From: Phytopseudomonas dryadis
GTDB taxonomy: Bacteria; Pseudomonadota; Gammaproteobacteria; Pseudomonadales; Pseudomonadaceae
NCBI RefSeq assembly: GCF_004327355.1
Contig: NZ_QJUM01000027.1
Span: 1 to 64,000, forward strand
Direction of reading: 5' to 3'
Length of the DNA stretch: 64,000 nt
Position 1 is the first letter of the stretch; the number at the start of each line of letters is the position of its first letter. Under the pieces are notes generated by a model. It was not told where the DNA came from. It worked only from the letters and a program-made list of their open reading frames with translations, and ran no database searches. Below, in pieces: positions 24,514-35,300 of this stretch. A program made the translations under genes and the position numbers.

Positions 24514-25380
24514 CTAGCGCGAGCTGTATTGCACCTCTACCGCTTCGATCGCTTTACCACTGAGGCTCTTCACTGCTTGCTTGAGTGCCTGTGGCGCAAG
24601 CTTTTCGCGTATCTGTCCACTGACCTGGGACAGCGGCTGAGCGGGCAGGCGCCGCTCTTCCAGCACCCGCACCAGCAGCAGTCGTTCCTTGACATAGAGG
24701 GGCGCCACGCTTCCCGCCGCCGTACTCTCGACCAGGCCGCGCAGCGGCTGTTCGAGCAACTCGGGTTTCAGCCGGTTGCTGCGATACTCCAGTGGCTTGC
24801 CCTCTGCCCTCCAGCGGGTGACCCGAGCCTGCCAGTCACTGCTTGCCTGAACCTCTGCGCTGAGCAAGCCGATCAGCTCCACGCGCCGCGCATCATCCAA
24901 CGGACGGTCGCTGGCGATGATCTCGAAACTTTTCTCTACCCCGCCACCGAACTCCTCGGCATGACGCGCGTAGTAATCGGCCACCCTCTCGTTACTGACG
25001 GGTTCCGGCGTGGCATTGCGCTCCAGGTAATGCCGAACCAGCATTTCCTCCCGGTAAGCCTGAACCTTGAGTTCCAGCTGAACCTTCTCACTGGCGGACA
25101 GTTCGCGCTCGGCGAGCAGCGCCATGGCCCGGCTGGCCACCAGGCTGTCGAGTATCTTGCGCTCGACTTCTTCACTGGCGAACAGCGGGGCCGACTCGCC
25201 AAGCGTACGTTCAATCGCCAGCTCCAACTGGGCGCGCGTCACCGAGCCGCCATCCACTGTGGCCAAGGTCGCAGAGGGTTCCACTTCGACCTGCGCACTC
25301 GGGCGGTCATTGTCACAGCCCACCAGCAGCGAGGCCGCAAGCAGGTAGCCGAACTTGTTAGCTCGCCGCACGGTCAGCAT
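24514..25380 (-). CDS. SurA/PpiC-like lipoprotein without a canonical rotamase site
   Basis: 288 aa from ATG 25380, which lies 23 nt inside the end of the preceding gene. A type II signal (FGYLLAASLLVGC, lipidated C22, followed by Asp) anchors it to a membrane facing the periplasm. The N-terminal half is the helical SurA-like chaperone region (SVTRAQLELAIERTL, VQAYREEMLVRHYLER). Where its neighbour has the parvulin domain, this protein lacks both the HILL start and the GGDLGW loop, so isomerase activity is doubtful; EpsD-type proteins are similar. It probably acts as a chaperone or holdase for the large exported proteins encoded around it. The shared architecture and overlap with the upstream parvulin suggest the pair arose by duplication and works together. 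Confidence 0.75.
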   Translation of the reverse strand: MLTVRRANKFGYLLAASLLVGCDNDRPSAQVEVEPSATLATVDGGSVTRAQLELAIERTLGESAPLFASEEVERKILDSLVASRAMALLAERELSASEKVQLELKVQAYREEMLVRHYLERNATPEPVSNERVADYYARHAEEFGGGVEKSFEIIASDRPLDDARRVELIGLLSAEVQASSDWQARVTRWRAEGKPLEYRSNRLKPELLEQPLRGLVESTAAGSVAPLYVKERLLLVRVLEERRLPAQPLSQVSGQIREKLAPQALKQAVKSLSGKAIEAVEVQYSSR

Positions 25381-26209
25381 CCTCGGCCACGTCAGGCTGA
25401 GCCTTACGCTCGATCCTGGCCGCCTGCTTGAGCCGCTCCAGTTCCGCCTGCTTGGCTTCCTGACGCAGGCGATAGCGGATATCGCCACTGACCGCTTCGA
25501 AGGGTTGCTTGACCACCTGCGGCCCTTCGATGACCTTGATCACGTGAAAGCCGAAGGGGGTCGCCAGCGGCTCGGACAGGTCACCCGCTTTCAGCGAAAA
25601 GATCCTGCCGCTGAACGCGGGGTCGATGGCACCCTCCTGAAGCCAGCCGAGATCGCCGCCCTGCTTGGCCGACAACTGATCTTCCGAGAAGGTGGCGGCC
25701 AGCGCGACGAAATCCTCGCCGGCATTGGCGCGAGCATGGATTTCCTGGGATCGGCTCAGCAGCGCCTGCCGTTCGTTCTCGCTCATGCCGGGGTTGGTGC
25801 GCAGAAGGATATGCGCCACATGTACCTTCTTCGCCTGGAACTGATCCGGGTGGGTGGCGTAGAAATTGCGCACGGCTTCGTCCGTCACGCGCTCGCGAAG
25901 AAACGCCTCGAAGTAGCGGCTGATGAGCATCTGCTTGCGAAACTCGGCGACTTCGGTCTCGATCTGCTCGGCGGGCAGCAGGCCCTGTTCTTCGATCTGC
26001 CCTGCGAGCCCTGCGCGCTCCAGGTATTCATCCAGTTCGCGGTTGACCCACTCGGCATTCTGCGTGGGCACCCGCTTGAACTTGAGGTAGGCCTCGAACT
26101 GGGCCTGGCTGACAGCCTCGCCGTTCACTTCGGCAATGGAATCGGTAGCCGAATCGCAGCCAGCGATGGCGGCTATCAGCAGTGCAATCACACCCAGTCT
26201 GTACGGCAT
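25358..26209 (-). CDS. Parvulin-type peptidyl-prolyl isomerase lipoprotein
   Basis: 283 aa from ATG 26209 (AGGA five bases upstream; ATG 26215 is an alternative). The start MPYRLGVIALLIAAIAGC has a lipobox with C18, followed by Asp. In E. coli Asp at +2 keeps lipoproteins in the inner membrane, but the rule differs in Pseudomonas. A SurA-N-like helical region is followed by a full parvulin domain: VHVAHILL, then QGGDLGWLQEGAIDPAF, then FGFHVIKVIE. It should catalyse cis-trans isomerisation of X-Pro bonds and help fold secreted or outer-membrane proteins. It sits between the giant gene (99-nt gap) and a degenerate paralogue. The neighbouring proteins are rich in beta domains, plausible clients. 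The family call is firm; the client assignment is inferred. Confidence 0.9.
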   Translation of the reverse strand: MPYRLGVIALLIAAIAGCDSATDSIAEVNGEAVSQAQFEAYLKFKRVPTQNAEWVNRELDEYLERAGLAGQIEEQGLLPAEQIETEVAEFRKQMLISRYFEAFLRERVTDEAVRNFYATHPDQFQAKKVHVAHILLRTNPGMSENERQALLSRSQEIHARANAGEDFVALAATFSEDQLSAKQGGDLGWLQEGAIDPAFSGRIFSLKAGDLSEPLATPFGFHVIKVIEGPQVVKQPFEAVSGDIRYRLRQEAKQAELERLKQAARIERKAQPDVAEDADRAAS

Positions 26210-26308
26210 TTTCATCCTGATTAATCCTGTCCTTTTCGTAGGGTAGAGCGACTCTGGCGCGTATATATAGCATTTAGCCATCGCGCGCGGGTAATGGCTC
26301 ACAGTTTC

Positions 26309-29300
26309 TCAACTCTGTGGGCCGCCGCGCGGATTGACGATCAGCGGGTGTTCCTGTTGTCCCGGCCATTTGCTGGCAATGGCGGTGGTGCCCTCAGGCA
26401 AGTCATACAAGCGGCTGACCAGACCGGTGGCGCTATCCACATAGGCCAGGCTGGAGCGTTTCGCGCCGTCGTGCAGATCCTCGACCACCGCCAGCAAGCC
26501 CAGGCCCCAGGGCTGGTTTTCCAATGACAGGATACGGGGTGCTTCGCCAAACCCATCGGCGAAACGCAGAACGGCAAGCGTCTGAATCCCGGAATCGCTG
26601 TTCATCCGCATCAGACGACAGTCGTGAACGAATACCGGCAGGCTATTGCGCACACCGATGCCGGAGCCGCAGGCGCGACTGGACTGGAAGCCCACATTCG
26701 GCGAGTAATAGCTGTAATCGCCCCCGACAATGACCAGGTCATAGGGGGTCTCGTAGTAGCCATTGTCAGTAGTGCTCACCAGCATCCAGTGCTTGTCGCC
26801 CTGAATGGCGAGGCCCTGTACGGTCTCGCCAGAGTATTCGTTGCCTAGGGTTTCCAGAACCTCTCCGCTGGTCGAATCGATGCGCCTCACCTGCGCGCGG
26901 GTGGTGCCGTAATCCTCATCGTAGGCCTGGGTGCCGAGCCAGATGCGGCCATGGCCATCGAAGTCCAGGTCAGTCGCTTCGATCGCCAGGGTCGAGAGAC
27001 GCTCCGCTGCACCGGTCAACCCCTGCTGCTTGTACAGCGTGCTTCGTCCATCGACGTTGCGCAGGCTGTACAGCTCGAAATCCGGCAAGTCATCGCTCGA
27101 CAACGGGTTGCTGCCCAGGCGTACTTCCAGCTCGTCGCCGAAGCCATCGCCATCGCTGTCGGCGCCGCTGGTGGAGGTTCCCAGCGCCACCTCCAGGCTG
27201 TCACACAGCAGATCCAGGTCGCTGTCATCACAGGCGGTGAAGTTGGCCAGGGCTGCACGATCCGCCCTGGAGAGACCCGTGAGGGCACCCTCGGCAAGAC
27301 CGCTGAGCACCGCTTCGGTATCCTGGAATCGGCTTTCGCCATGCTCCAGGCCGGCGAAGTTCAGGACGTTGCGCTTCTCGCCTGGCGGAATCACCAGGCG
27401 GTAGCCGATCCGGGCGTTCCCTTCGCTTATTTCAGCCGCCTTCAACGTGGCACGCCCTGCAGCGTCGGCGAACACGCTGACCAAGCGCGCGTCCAGGCCA
27501 TCCTGCTTTATTGTCCAGGTCAGGGAACTGTCGTCGCTGGTCAGGTGCTCATCGCCCGAGGAGGTTCGCACCTCTAACGCGTTGCTGTAAGCGTAGTTGT
27601 GGTAGGTGTAGTAACCGGGCTCGACCACCATCGGCTGGTCGCTGATATTGATGAAGCGATCCAGAATCCGCAGATAGCCACGTCCATCCTCCGGCACCTG
27701 GAACTCACGGCTGAGCAGCAGGCCGGACGAGGTTTCGTACAGCGACGTGCGCAAGGCGCCATCCGCGGTTCTGGCAAAGTCGGAGTAACCGGGATTATGG
27801 CTCTGCAGTTCTAGCAACCGCTCGTTCAGCAGTGACAGACCATCCTTGTCGACCACCGACACGCCGCCATAGTTGTTCAACCGGTAGCCGACCCCGGACT
27901 CGCTGAAGAGGAACTGCTCGCCCGTCACCACGTCACGCAGATCGTCCCCCGGACTCAGCGGATCGCTGCCATCGACGAACAGCTCATCGCCGTCGTTGCG
28001 CCCGGAACCATCGCTGTCGGCCTTGTAGGGCGACGTCCTGGAGATCCTGACTTCGTAGGCATCGGGCAGGGTATCGCCGTCGGTGTCCCGGCTATGGGGG
28101 TTACTGCCGGCGCGGAACTCTTCCAGATTGCTCAGGCCATCGCCGTCGTCATCACTCTCAGGGGTGAGGTTGCCGTACTGGTACTCGAACAGATCCGGCA
28201 ACTGGTCGCCGTCAGAGTCTGCCTGCAACGGATCACTGCCGCCGCTGAGCTCCGTGTGGTCAGGCAGGCCATCCTCATCGGTATCGGCTTTGTTCGGGTC
28301 GGTGCCGAGAGCGATCTCGCCGGCATCGGGTATGCGATCACCGTCGCTGTAGGCAGACATAGGGTCGGTGTGGTGAACGCGCACTTCGTCATAGTCGCTC
28401 AAACCATCGCCATCGCTGTCGGCGCTATGTGGATCGGAACCGGCCTGCTGTTCCTCGAAGTTGCTCAGGCCGTCCCCATCCGGATCGGCCGCGGCGATGC
28501 CCGGCTCGGCGGTCAGCGGATCGAAGCCGCTGTACAGCTCGAACGCGTCCCACAACTGATCGCCATCGGTATCGCGATTATCCGGGTCGGTACCGAGCAA
28601 TAGCTCATGGGCATCGGAAAGTCCGTCCTGATCGCGGTCGGAGCGGCCCGGCAGGTAGCCCACTTCGACCCGATAGGCATCGTTGTCGTCAGGCGCATAG
28701 GTGACCACAAGGCCCTGCAGATCGTTGCCACTGTAGAACCACTCCTGCAGGCCGCTGCCTTTGTGCACCCGGTAACCGTGCAGACGGGAAATGTCCATAT
28801 CGAAGGTCGCTCCGCTGTCGCTCGTGCTGAAGCGAGTCTCACGCGAATACCAGTCACCCTCCAGCACGTCATAGAAGCGCTGTTCTATACGCCCGTCCCG
28901 ATGCAGGATCACCTGGACGGTCATGCTGCCTGCGTTCGTTTCCCCGTAGGGCGTCGTCCATCCGCGCCAGGTGAGCGCAACAAAATCCAGTTGCTCGTTC
29001 AGGTACAACTCGCCGCTGTTGAAGTAACGGCCCAGCGGCACGATATCCAGAGAACCGATGTGCAGCCGCTGCTCGTAGGGATACACCACCATCCGGACAC
29101 CGGGGAAAGCGAAACCGTCCGGCAGCATCAGCTCGTGCGTCGAGTAGTCGTCAATCCGATGGCCCAGTTCGCTGTCCCTGGGCGGCAGGATATAGCTGTC
29201 GTCCATTTCCAGGGTCAGGTCGCCGGCGTCGTTCTCGCCATCGCGTGCGAGTTCGACGTACGCCTGCTCGTGCAGATCCACGTCCAGCACGCGGTGGCGC

Positions 29301-32300
29301 AGGTCGATCAGCCACTTGGCCCGCTCACGACGCGCCAGCCCGTCGAAACGGAAGCGGCCGTCGGCATCGGTGATCTGCTCGAGCGCAGGAGCGCCATTGG
29401 CCGACATGGCATCGAACGCAGGGACGGGCTCTTGCTCACTCTCGCCTTCGCCAGTCAGCAGCGACACGGCGACCCCTGGCAACGGACGGCCGAGGACATT
29501 GACCACGCGCCCGCTGAGAATGGTGGGTGGCGGTTCCTCGACAATGACCTCGACGGGCACCTCGCTACGGTTGCCGCTGACGTCGACAGCCACCAGACGC
29601 AGCTGCAGGCCGCCGGCCTCGCTCATCGGCACGGCAAAGCTTAACGCCCCCAGCGACCGTACACTGTCGAGCAGCGTTTCGCCGCGCCACAGTTCGGTGA
29701 CGTCGAGCAGGCCATTGTCGCTGACCCGGACCTCCAGCATCAGGTCGTCGCCGACATAGAACGGCCCTGCCGGCAGGTTCGACTCGATAAGCGGCGCCTG
29801 GGTATCGGCCACGCTCGGCTCGGCGTCCTGGCCATCGGGGATGCCGTCGTTGTCGTAGTCCGGGTTCTGCGGGTCGAGGCCCAGCGGAATCTCGTCGGCA
29901 TCCGGTAGGCCGTCACTGTCGGAGTCGACCAGGGTCTGCCAGTTGACGAGGTCACGCAGTTCCTCGACGGTCAGGCCGACTTCCGCGAAATTCGGATCAC
30001 TCAACTCGTCGAGGACGCGCTTGGCCTCGGTGCGGCTATGGTTCTGCACAGCGAAGTGCATCAGGATCTGACGTCCACCCGCTGGCACGGTCAGGTCATA
30101 GGTCACGTCATAGTTATTCTGATTGCCCGAAACCGCGCTTGGCCGGCTCGGTGCACCGAAACCACCGAACAGGATGCCGGCCGCCGGCCGGCCCTCATGG
30201 TCGTTGGCGTCATCGGTCAGCAGGTAGCGGTCATTCGTGTCGAACTGTTGGTCGCCCGACGAAGTGGCGATGATGCTGCGATTACCCGTGTTGTAGAAAT
30301 TCCCGCTGATCCTGACCTGTACCGTCAAGGGCTGGCTGCCCGGGTTCTCGAATACCTCCATGAACCGCGCATAGCTACGCTCAGCCGGCACGTAGACCTT
30401 GCGCTGCACGCGCATCCCGCTCATCTGCCGTACCGGGTAGGTCATCTCACGCCCGCCAAGACGCAACCAGTAACGCGCCGACTCGTTGTTGGTAAAGTAG
30501 GTACCTGCCACCCTGAGGCGTTGAGCGTCACTGAACGCATTATCGGTTCCAGTCTCTACGTTCCCGTAATAGTTATAGAAATCCCACTTGTAGAGGTTGT
30601 CGAGCGTCTTGTAGTAGCCCCACTCCTCACTCTCATAGGTCAGTTCGCTCTCTGGAATCGGGCTCACCGCACGACGGCCCTCAGCGATCAGTTGCAAGTC
30701 GCCGATGTCGCCCAGATCGACCAGGTCGTCCATCGAGGTCAGGACAATGCGTTTGCTGGCCTTCATCGCCTGCGCGCCGAACAGCGTACTGGCCGTGACA
30801 TCGAACTCGCGCTCGATGCTGAACAGCGACGCACTGAAGCGGCCCTGGGCATCGCTGTCGACCTTCACGCCCAGTAGCTCGACCTGCACATTGGCCACAG
30901 GCTGATCCAGCGCGTCCACCACCCGACCGTGCAGGCGTAATTCCGGCACCTCGTGGATGGCCACCGTGGCCTCGGCCTCCGCGACGTTGCCATTGCTATC
31001 GACGACCCGCAGTACCAGTTGGCTGCGCTCGGCATCCGGCAGCAGGACGGTGAATGTCTGTTGGCCGCCCTGCCCGCGTGTTTCAAGCAGCTCACCGTCC
31101 TGGAACAATTCGACGCGGCTGATCAGGCCGTTGTCCGAGATATTCGCCGTGAGGTCGAAGCTCTGTCCGGGATAACGGCGCTTGACCTCGATCGGGGCAA
31201 GACTGACGGTCGGCGCGCTGGTATCAGGCACGAGCGGCTCGGCATCCTGCCCATCGAGAACCCCATCGCCATCGCTATCCGGATTGTCGATATCCGTGCC
31301 CAGGCGGACTTCATCCGCATCGCTGAGGCCGTCCTCGTCGCGATCGTAGAAGGCGAAGAAGTTCACCACCTTGCCGGCCAGGTCGTTATCGAGATTGTCC
31401 AGGCCCATGTCCCTGAGGCGGCGCAGATTGTCGGCCGTGGCCAGCGCCGAGTCGACGGAGCCCTCCAGGGTGGCGAAGTGCATCAGCACACGACGCTCGC
31501 CCGCCGGGATACGCATCTGGTAGTCGGTACGCCACGCGCGACCGTTCTGGCTGACGGCGCTCACGCCCTGACGACGCTGATGGTTGCCGGCAAACACGTG
31601 CAGCAGCACCGGCCGCGTGGCGACCGCCGTATCGCGCAGGGCGATATAGTCATCGTCCAGCGCCAAGCTGGCATCGCCGCTGCTGGTGATGATCGCCGTC
31701 TGGCTGTCACTGGCGCCGTAGTAGGACTGCAGGCGCAGGTCGACCACCTGTTCCTGGTTGGTCGGGTTATCGAGGATTTCCAGGTAGCGCACATAGGCGC
31801 CGCCTACGCTCGGCACCAGCACACGACGGCTGACCACCAGGTTGTTATAGCGCCGGGCTTCGTAGTGGTACTCGCGACCGTTGGCGCTGGTGGTGGCGTG
31901 GTTGTAGTTGTAACCGTAGGTGCTACCGCCAATGGAGAGGCGGAAAGCCCAGTAGTTCGGATCCACGGCCGTGCCCGCAGTGGAATGCAGGTCAGCGCCG
32001 TAGTAGAAGTTCCAGGCGCGATTGTTCTCGTCACTGAGCGTGACGTAGCCGCCGACATTGGGCCGGTCATCGCTGGCATCCTTCGGATCGCTGCCATCGA
32101 CGAATCGTTCGTTGATATCGCGACGGCCACCCGTATCGCTGTCCGCCTTGAGCGGATCGCTGGCCGGCACACCTTTAACCTCCCAACCATCCAGCAATTC
32201 GTCGCCATCGGTGTCGGCATTGCGCGGCAAAGTGCCAGCAAGGAACTCTTCCAGGTTGCTCAGGCCGTCGTTGTCGGTATCGTCCTGGGCCGCCACGTTG

Positions 32301-35300
32301 AGCAGGTTGTGGTCGACCTCGAACTTGTCCGGCATGCCGTCATCGTCACTGTCCGCTTTCAGCGGATCGGTGCCATGGCTATGGATCTCGGCATAATCGT
32401 CGAGGCCATCGTCGTCGCTGTCGGCACGGTCAGGTCGAGTACCACGGGAGACTTCATCGAAATCGAAGAGGCGATCCAGGTCGGTATCGCGGGTCAACGG
32501 ACTGGACAGGTGCAACAGCACCTCGTCGCCATCGCTCAAGCCATCGCCATCGGTATCCGCCATGCGCGGGTGAGTACCGGCTTCCTGCTCTTGCAGGTTG
32601 TTCAGACCATCCCTGTCCGGATCGGCTTGGGCCTGGTTCTCGTCGACCAGCGGATCGAAGCCATAGCGGCGCTCGAAACCGTCGTTCAGGCCATCGCCAT
32701 CGCTGTCGACATTGTCCGGATCGAGGGTAAGGGGTACTTCGTCGCCGTCGGCAATACCGTCCAGATCGGAATCGACCTGAGTGACCCAGTTGGCGATATC
32801 GCGGTGCTCTTCGACGGTCAGTTCGGGCTCCGCATAGTTCGGCGCGGCCAGGGCCTGGAGCACGCGCTCGACTTCAGCACGGCTGCTGTTCTGCACCGCG
32901 AAATGCAGCAGGGCCTTGCGGCTGCGCGCCGGGACGGTCAGCGAATAGGTGACGGAATAGCTGTTCTGATTGCCACTGACAGCGCTGGGTCTGAGCGAGG
33001 CGTCAGGGCCGCCGAACAGAATCCCCGAGGCGAGACGCCCCCCCCTGTCGGTCGCGTCATCGGTCAGCAGATAGCGGTCTGCCGCACTGAATAGCGTATC
33101 GCCCGATGAGGTCGCCACCACGACACGGGTGCCGTCATTGTAGAAATTGCCATACAGGCGCACCGGCACGGTCACCGCCTGGTCGGTGGTGTTTTCGAAC
33201 AGATCCAGATAACGGGCATGACTGCTATTGGCCGGCACATGAATCTTGCGACTCACCAACAGCGAGCCCATGCGTTTCTCGGGCAGTGTCAGCTCGCGCC
33301 CATTCAGGCGTACCAGCAGCGAGTAAGGAGAAGCATTGGTGTAGGTCGAGCCATTGACCGAGAGGTACTGGCCCCCATTGAATCCCGAACTGTAGTTGCT
33401 CTGGACAGCCCCATAATAGTTGTAGAAGTACCAGGTAACCTGATTGCTCAATACCCTATAGGCGTTCTGCTCCCTGGCCTCGTAGGCCAGATGCCGGGCC
33501 TGGATCGGATTCACGGCACGACGGCCCTGGGCGGCAAGGACAAGGTCGCCGACATCGGAAATACCGGCGCGGATCGGTACGAAGACCTCACTGAGTGCGC
33601 TGACTTGCTGGGCACCAAAGTGGGTGACAGCCTTGACCTGTGGCTGCAACAGCACTGTCGCAGAATTCAAGGCAAACCGGCCGTCGCTCCCAGTAGGGAC
33701 GGTCACAGCAGACTCATCATCACCTGAGGGAAAATCGCCTCGAACAAATTTGACCTCATCAACGAATGTCCAAGGCCCATTGGCTTGGAGTGTAAGACGC
33801 ACATAGCGACTGGAAATGTTCAAGCCATTGAGTTCCAGCATCGGATGAGGTGCGTGAGAGGCAGAGTCGAGATTATTCTCGGCATTCGCCGCAATGTTCA
33901 GCGCCCCCACCGCGACCCACTGATCGCCTACTTTCTGCGCAACCTCGAAAGATGGCAGAACGATGTTGGTCAACCTGTCCTGGGTAGAGCCGACCGAAAT
34001 CCCGGTGATGGTTTCAACGCGACCAAAATCAAAGTCAATGTTGACCGTCCTGGCGGTCCAACCCAGCCACTCGTAGGCAATACCCTGGCCGAAGTTGGCA
34101 GTGATACCGGCAACACCTATCTGCCCATCGATCAGTTGGTGTGCAGTGTCGTCGGAGTAGCAATAAGAGCCGCAGCTAGTCGACTGATCGAAGCTGTAGC
34201 TTGCCGGCATCACAGCGGTTGGTGCGTAGGCGTTGACCAATGAAACCACAGCCCCTTCCACCGGCTGCCCGGAACTGTTGAGCACGCGCCCGACAACCTG
34301 CGTACCGGCATCCTCGACGATGCCGAAGCGCTGCACGGGCGTGCGGCGCTCATTGCCGTTGGTATCACGGGCACTGACCTCCAGGGCGAGCTCGCTGCCT
34401 TGTGCCGGCACCAGCATCACGTGGGTATAAGGTGATTCGGTATAGGTCGCCAGTACGGCGCCGTTGGCATGGAAGGTCACTGAGGCGACACGGCCATTGT
34501 CGCTGGCATCGGCGCGCAGGCGCAGTTGCTGGCCATGCACGAGACTGCTGCCGGCCGCGGGCTCGACCAGGCTGACCGATGGCAACACCAGGTCTTTCTC
34601 GGTCGGCTCCGAATCCTCGCCGTCGAGCAGGCCGTCCTTGTCCATGTCGGCGTCCAGCGGATCCAGGCCAAGGGCCACTTCGACACCATCGCTGAGACCA
34701 TCGCCGTCGGTATCAGCGACTTTCGGATTGGTCAGCGTCTCGAGCAGTTCCTGCTTGTTGCTCAGGCCGTCGCCGTCGTAGTCCCGCTCGGCATCGGCGG
34801 AGTTGTTCGGGTCGAGGATATCGGCGTAGGGGCCTTTGGTTTCGATGAAGTCGGACAGGCCGTCGCCATCGGTATCCAGCAGATCCGGTCGAGTGGAATA
34901 GTTGTAGATTTCCTCGTAGTCGGAGATACCGTCGTCGTCGCTGTCGACCTTGAGCGGGTTGGCCTTGTACTGGACTTCCTGGGCGTCCAGCACGCGATCG
35001 TAGTCGCCATCCTCGCTCAGTGGATCGCTATTATGCTGGTTCACTTCGGCACCGTCGGACAAGCCGTCCTCATCGCTGTCGACTTGCCGCGGGTTGGTGC
35101 CCAGTTCCTGCTCGCGCAGGTTGCTCAGGCCATCGCCATCGCTGTCCAGATGCTGTTCGCCAGGTACCAGTGGGTCAAAACCGTACTTGACCTCGAAACC
35201 ATCGAGCAGGCCATCGCCGTCACGGTCGGCGTTGAAGGCGCTGGTGCCGTGGGCGTACTCGTAGACATCCTTGAGGCCATCCTGGTCGCTGTCCTTGAGG

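Noticed and set aside
26255..26300. Promoter for the parvulin genes with TATATA as -10
   Set aside because: No convincing -35 hexamer at 16-18 bp; the best candidate (TTACCC) is 19 bp away. The AT-rich patch alone is not enough.
26210..26302. Longer start of the first parvulin at GTG 26302
   Set aside because: It would place about 30 polar residues before the lipoprotein signal and has no ribosome site; ATG 26209 or 26215 follows AGGA.
26296..26323. Hairpin over the stop of the giant gene as a terminator
   Set aside because: GGCTCACAG...CTGTGGGCC can pair over 8 bp with one mismatch, but no U tract follows on the transcribed strand.
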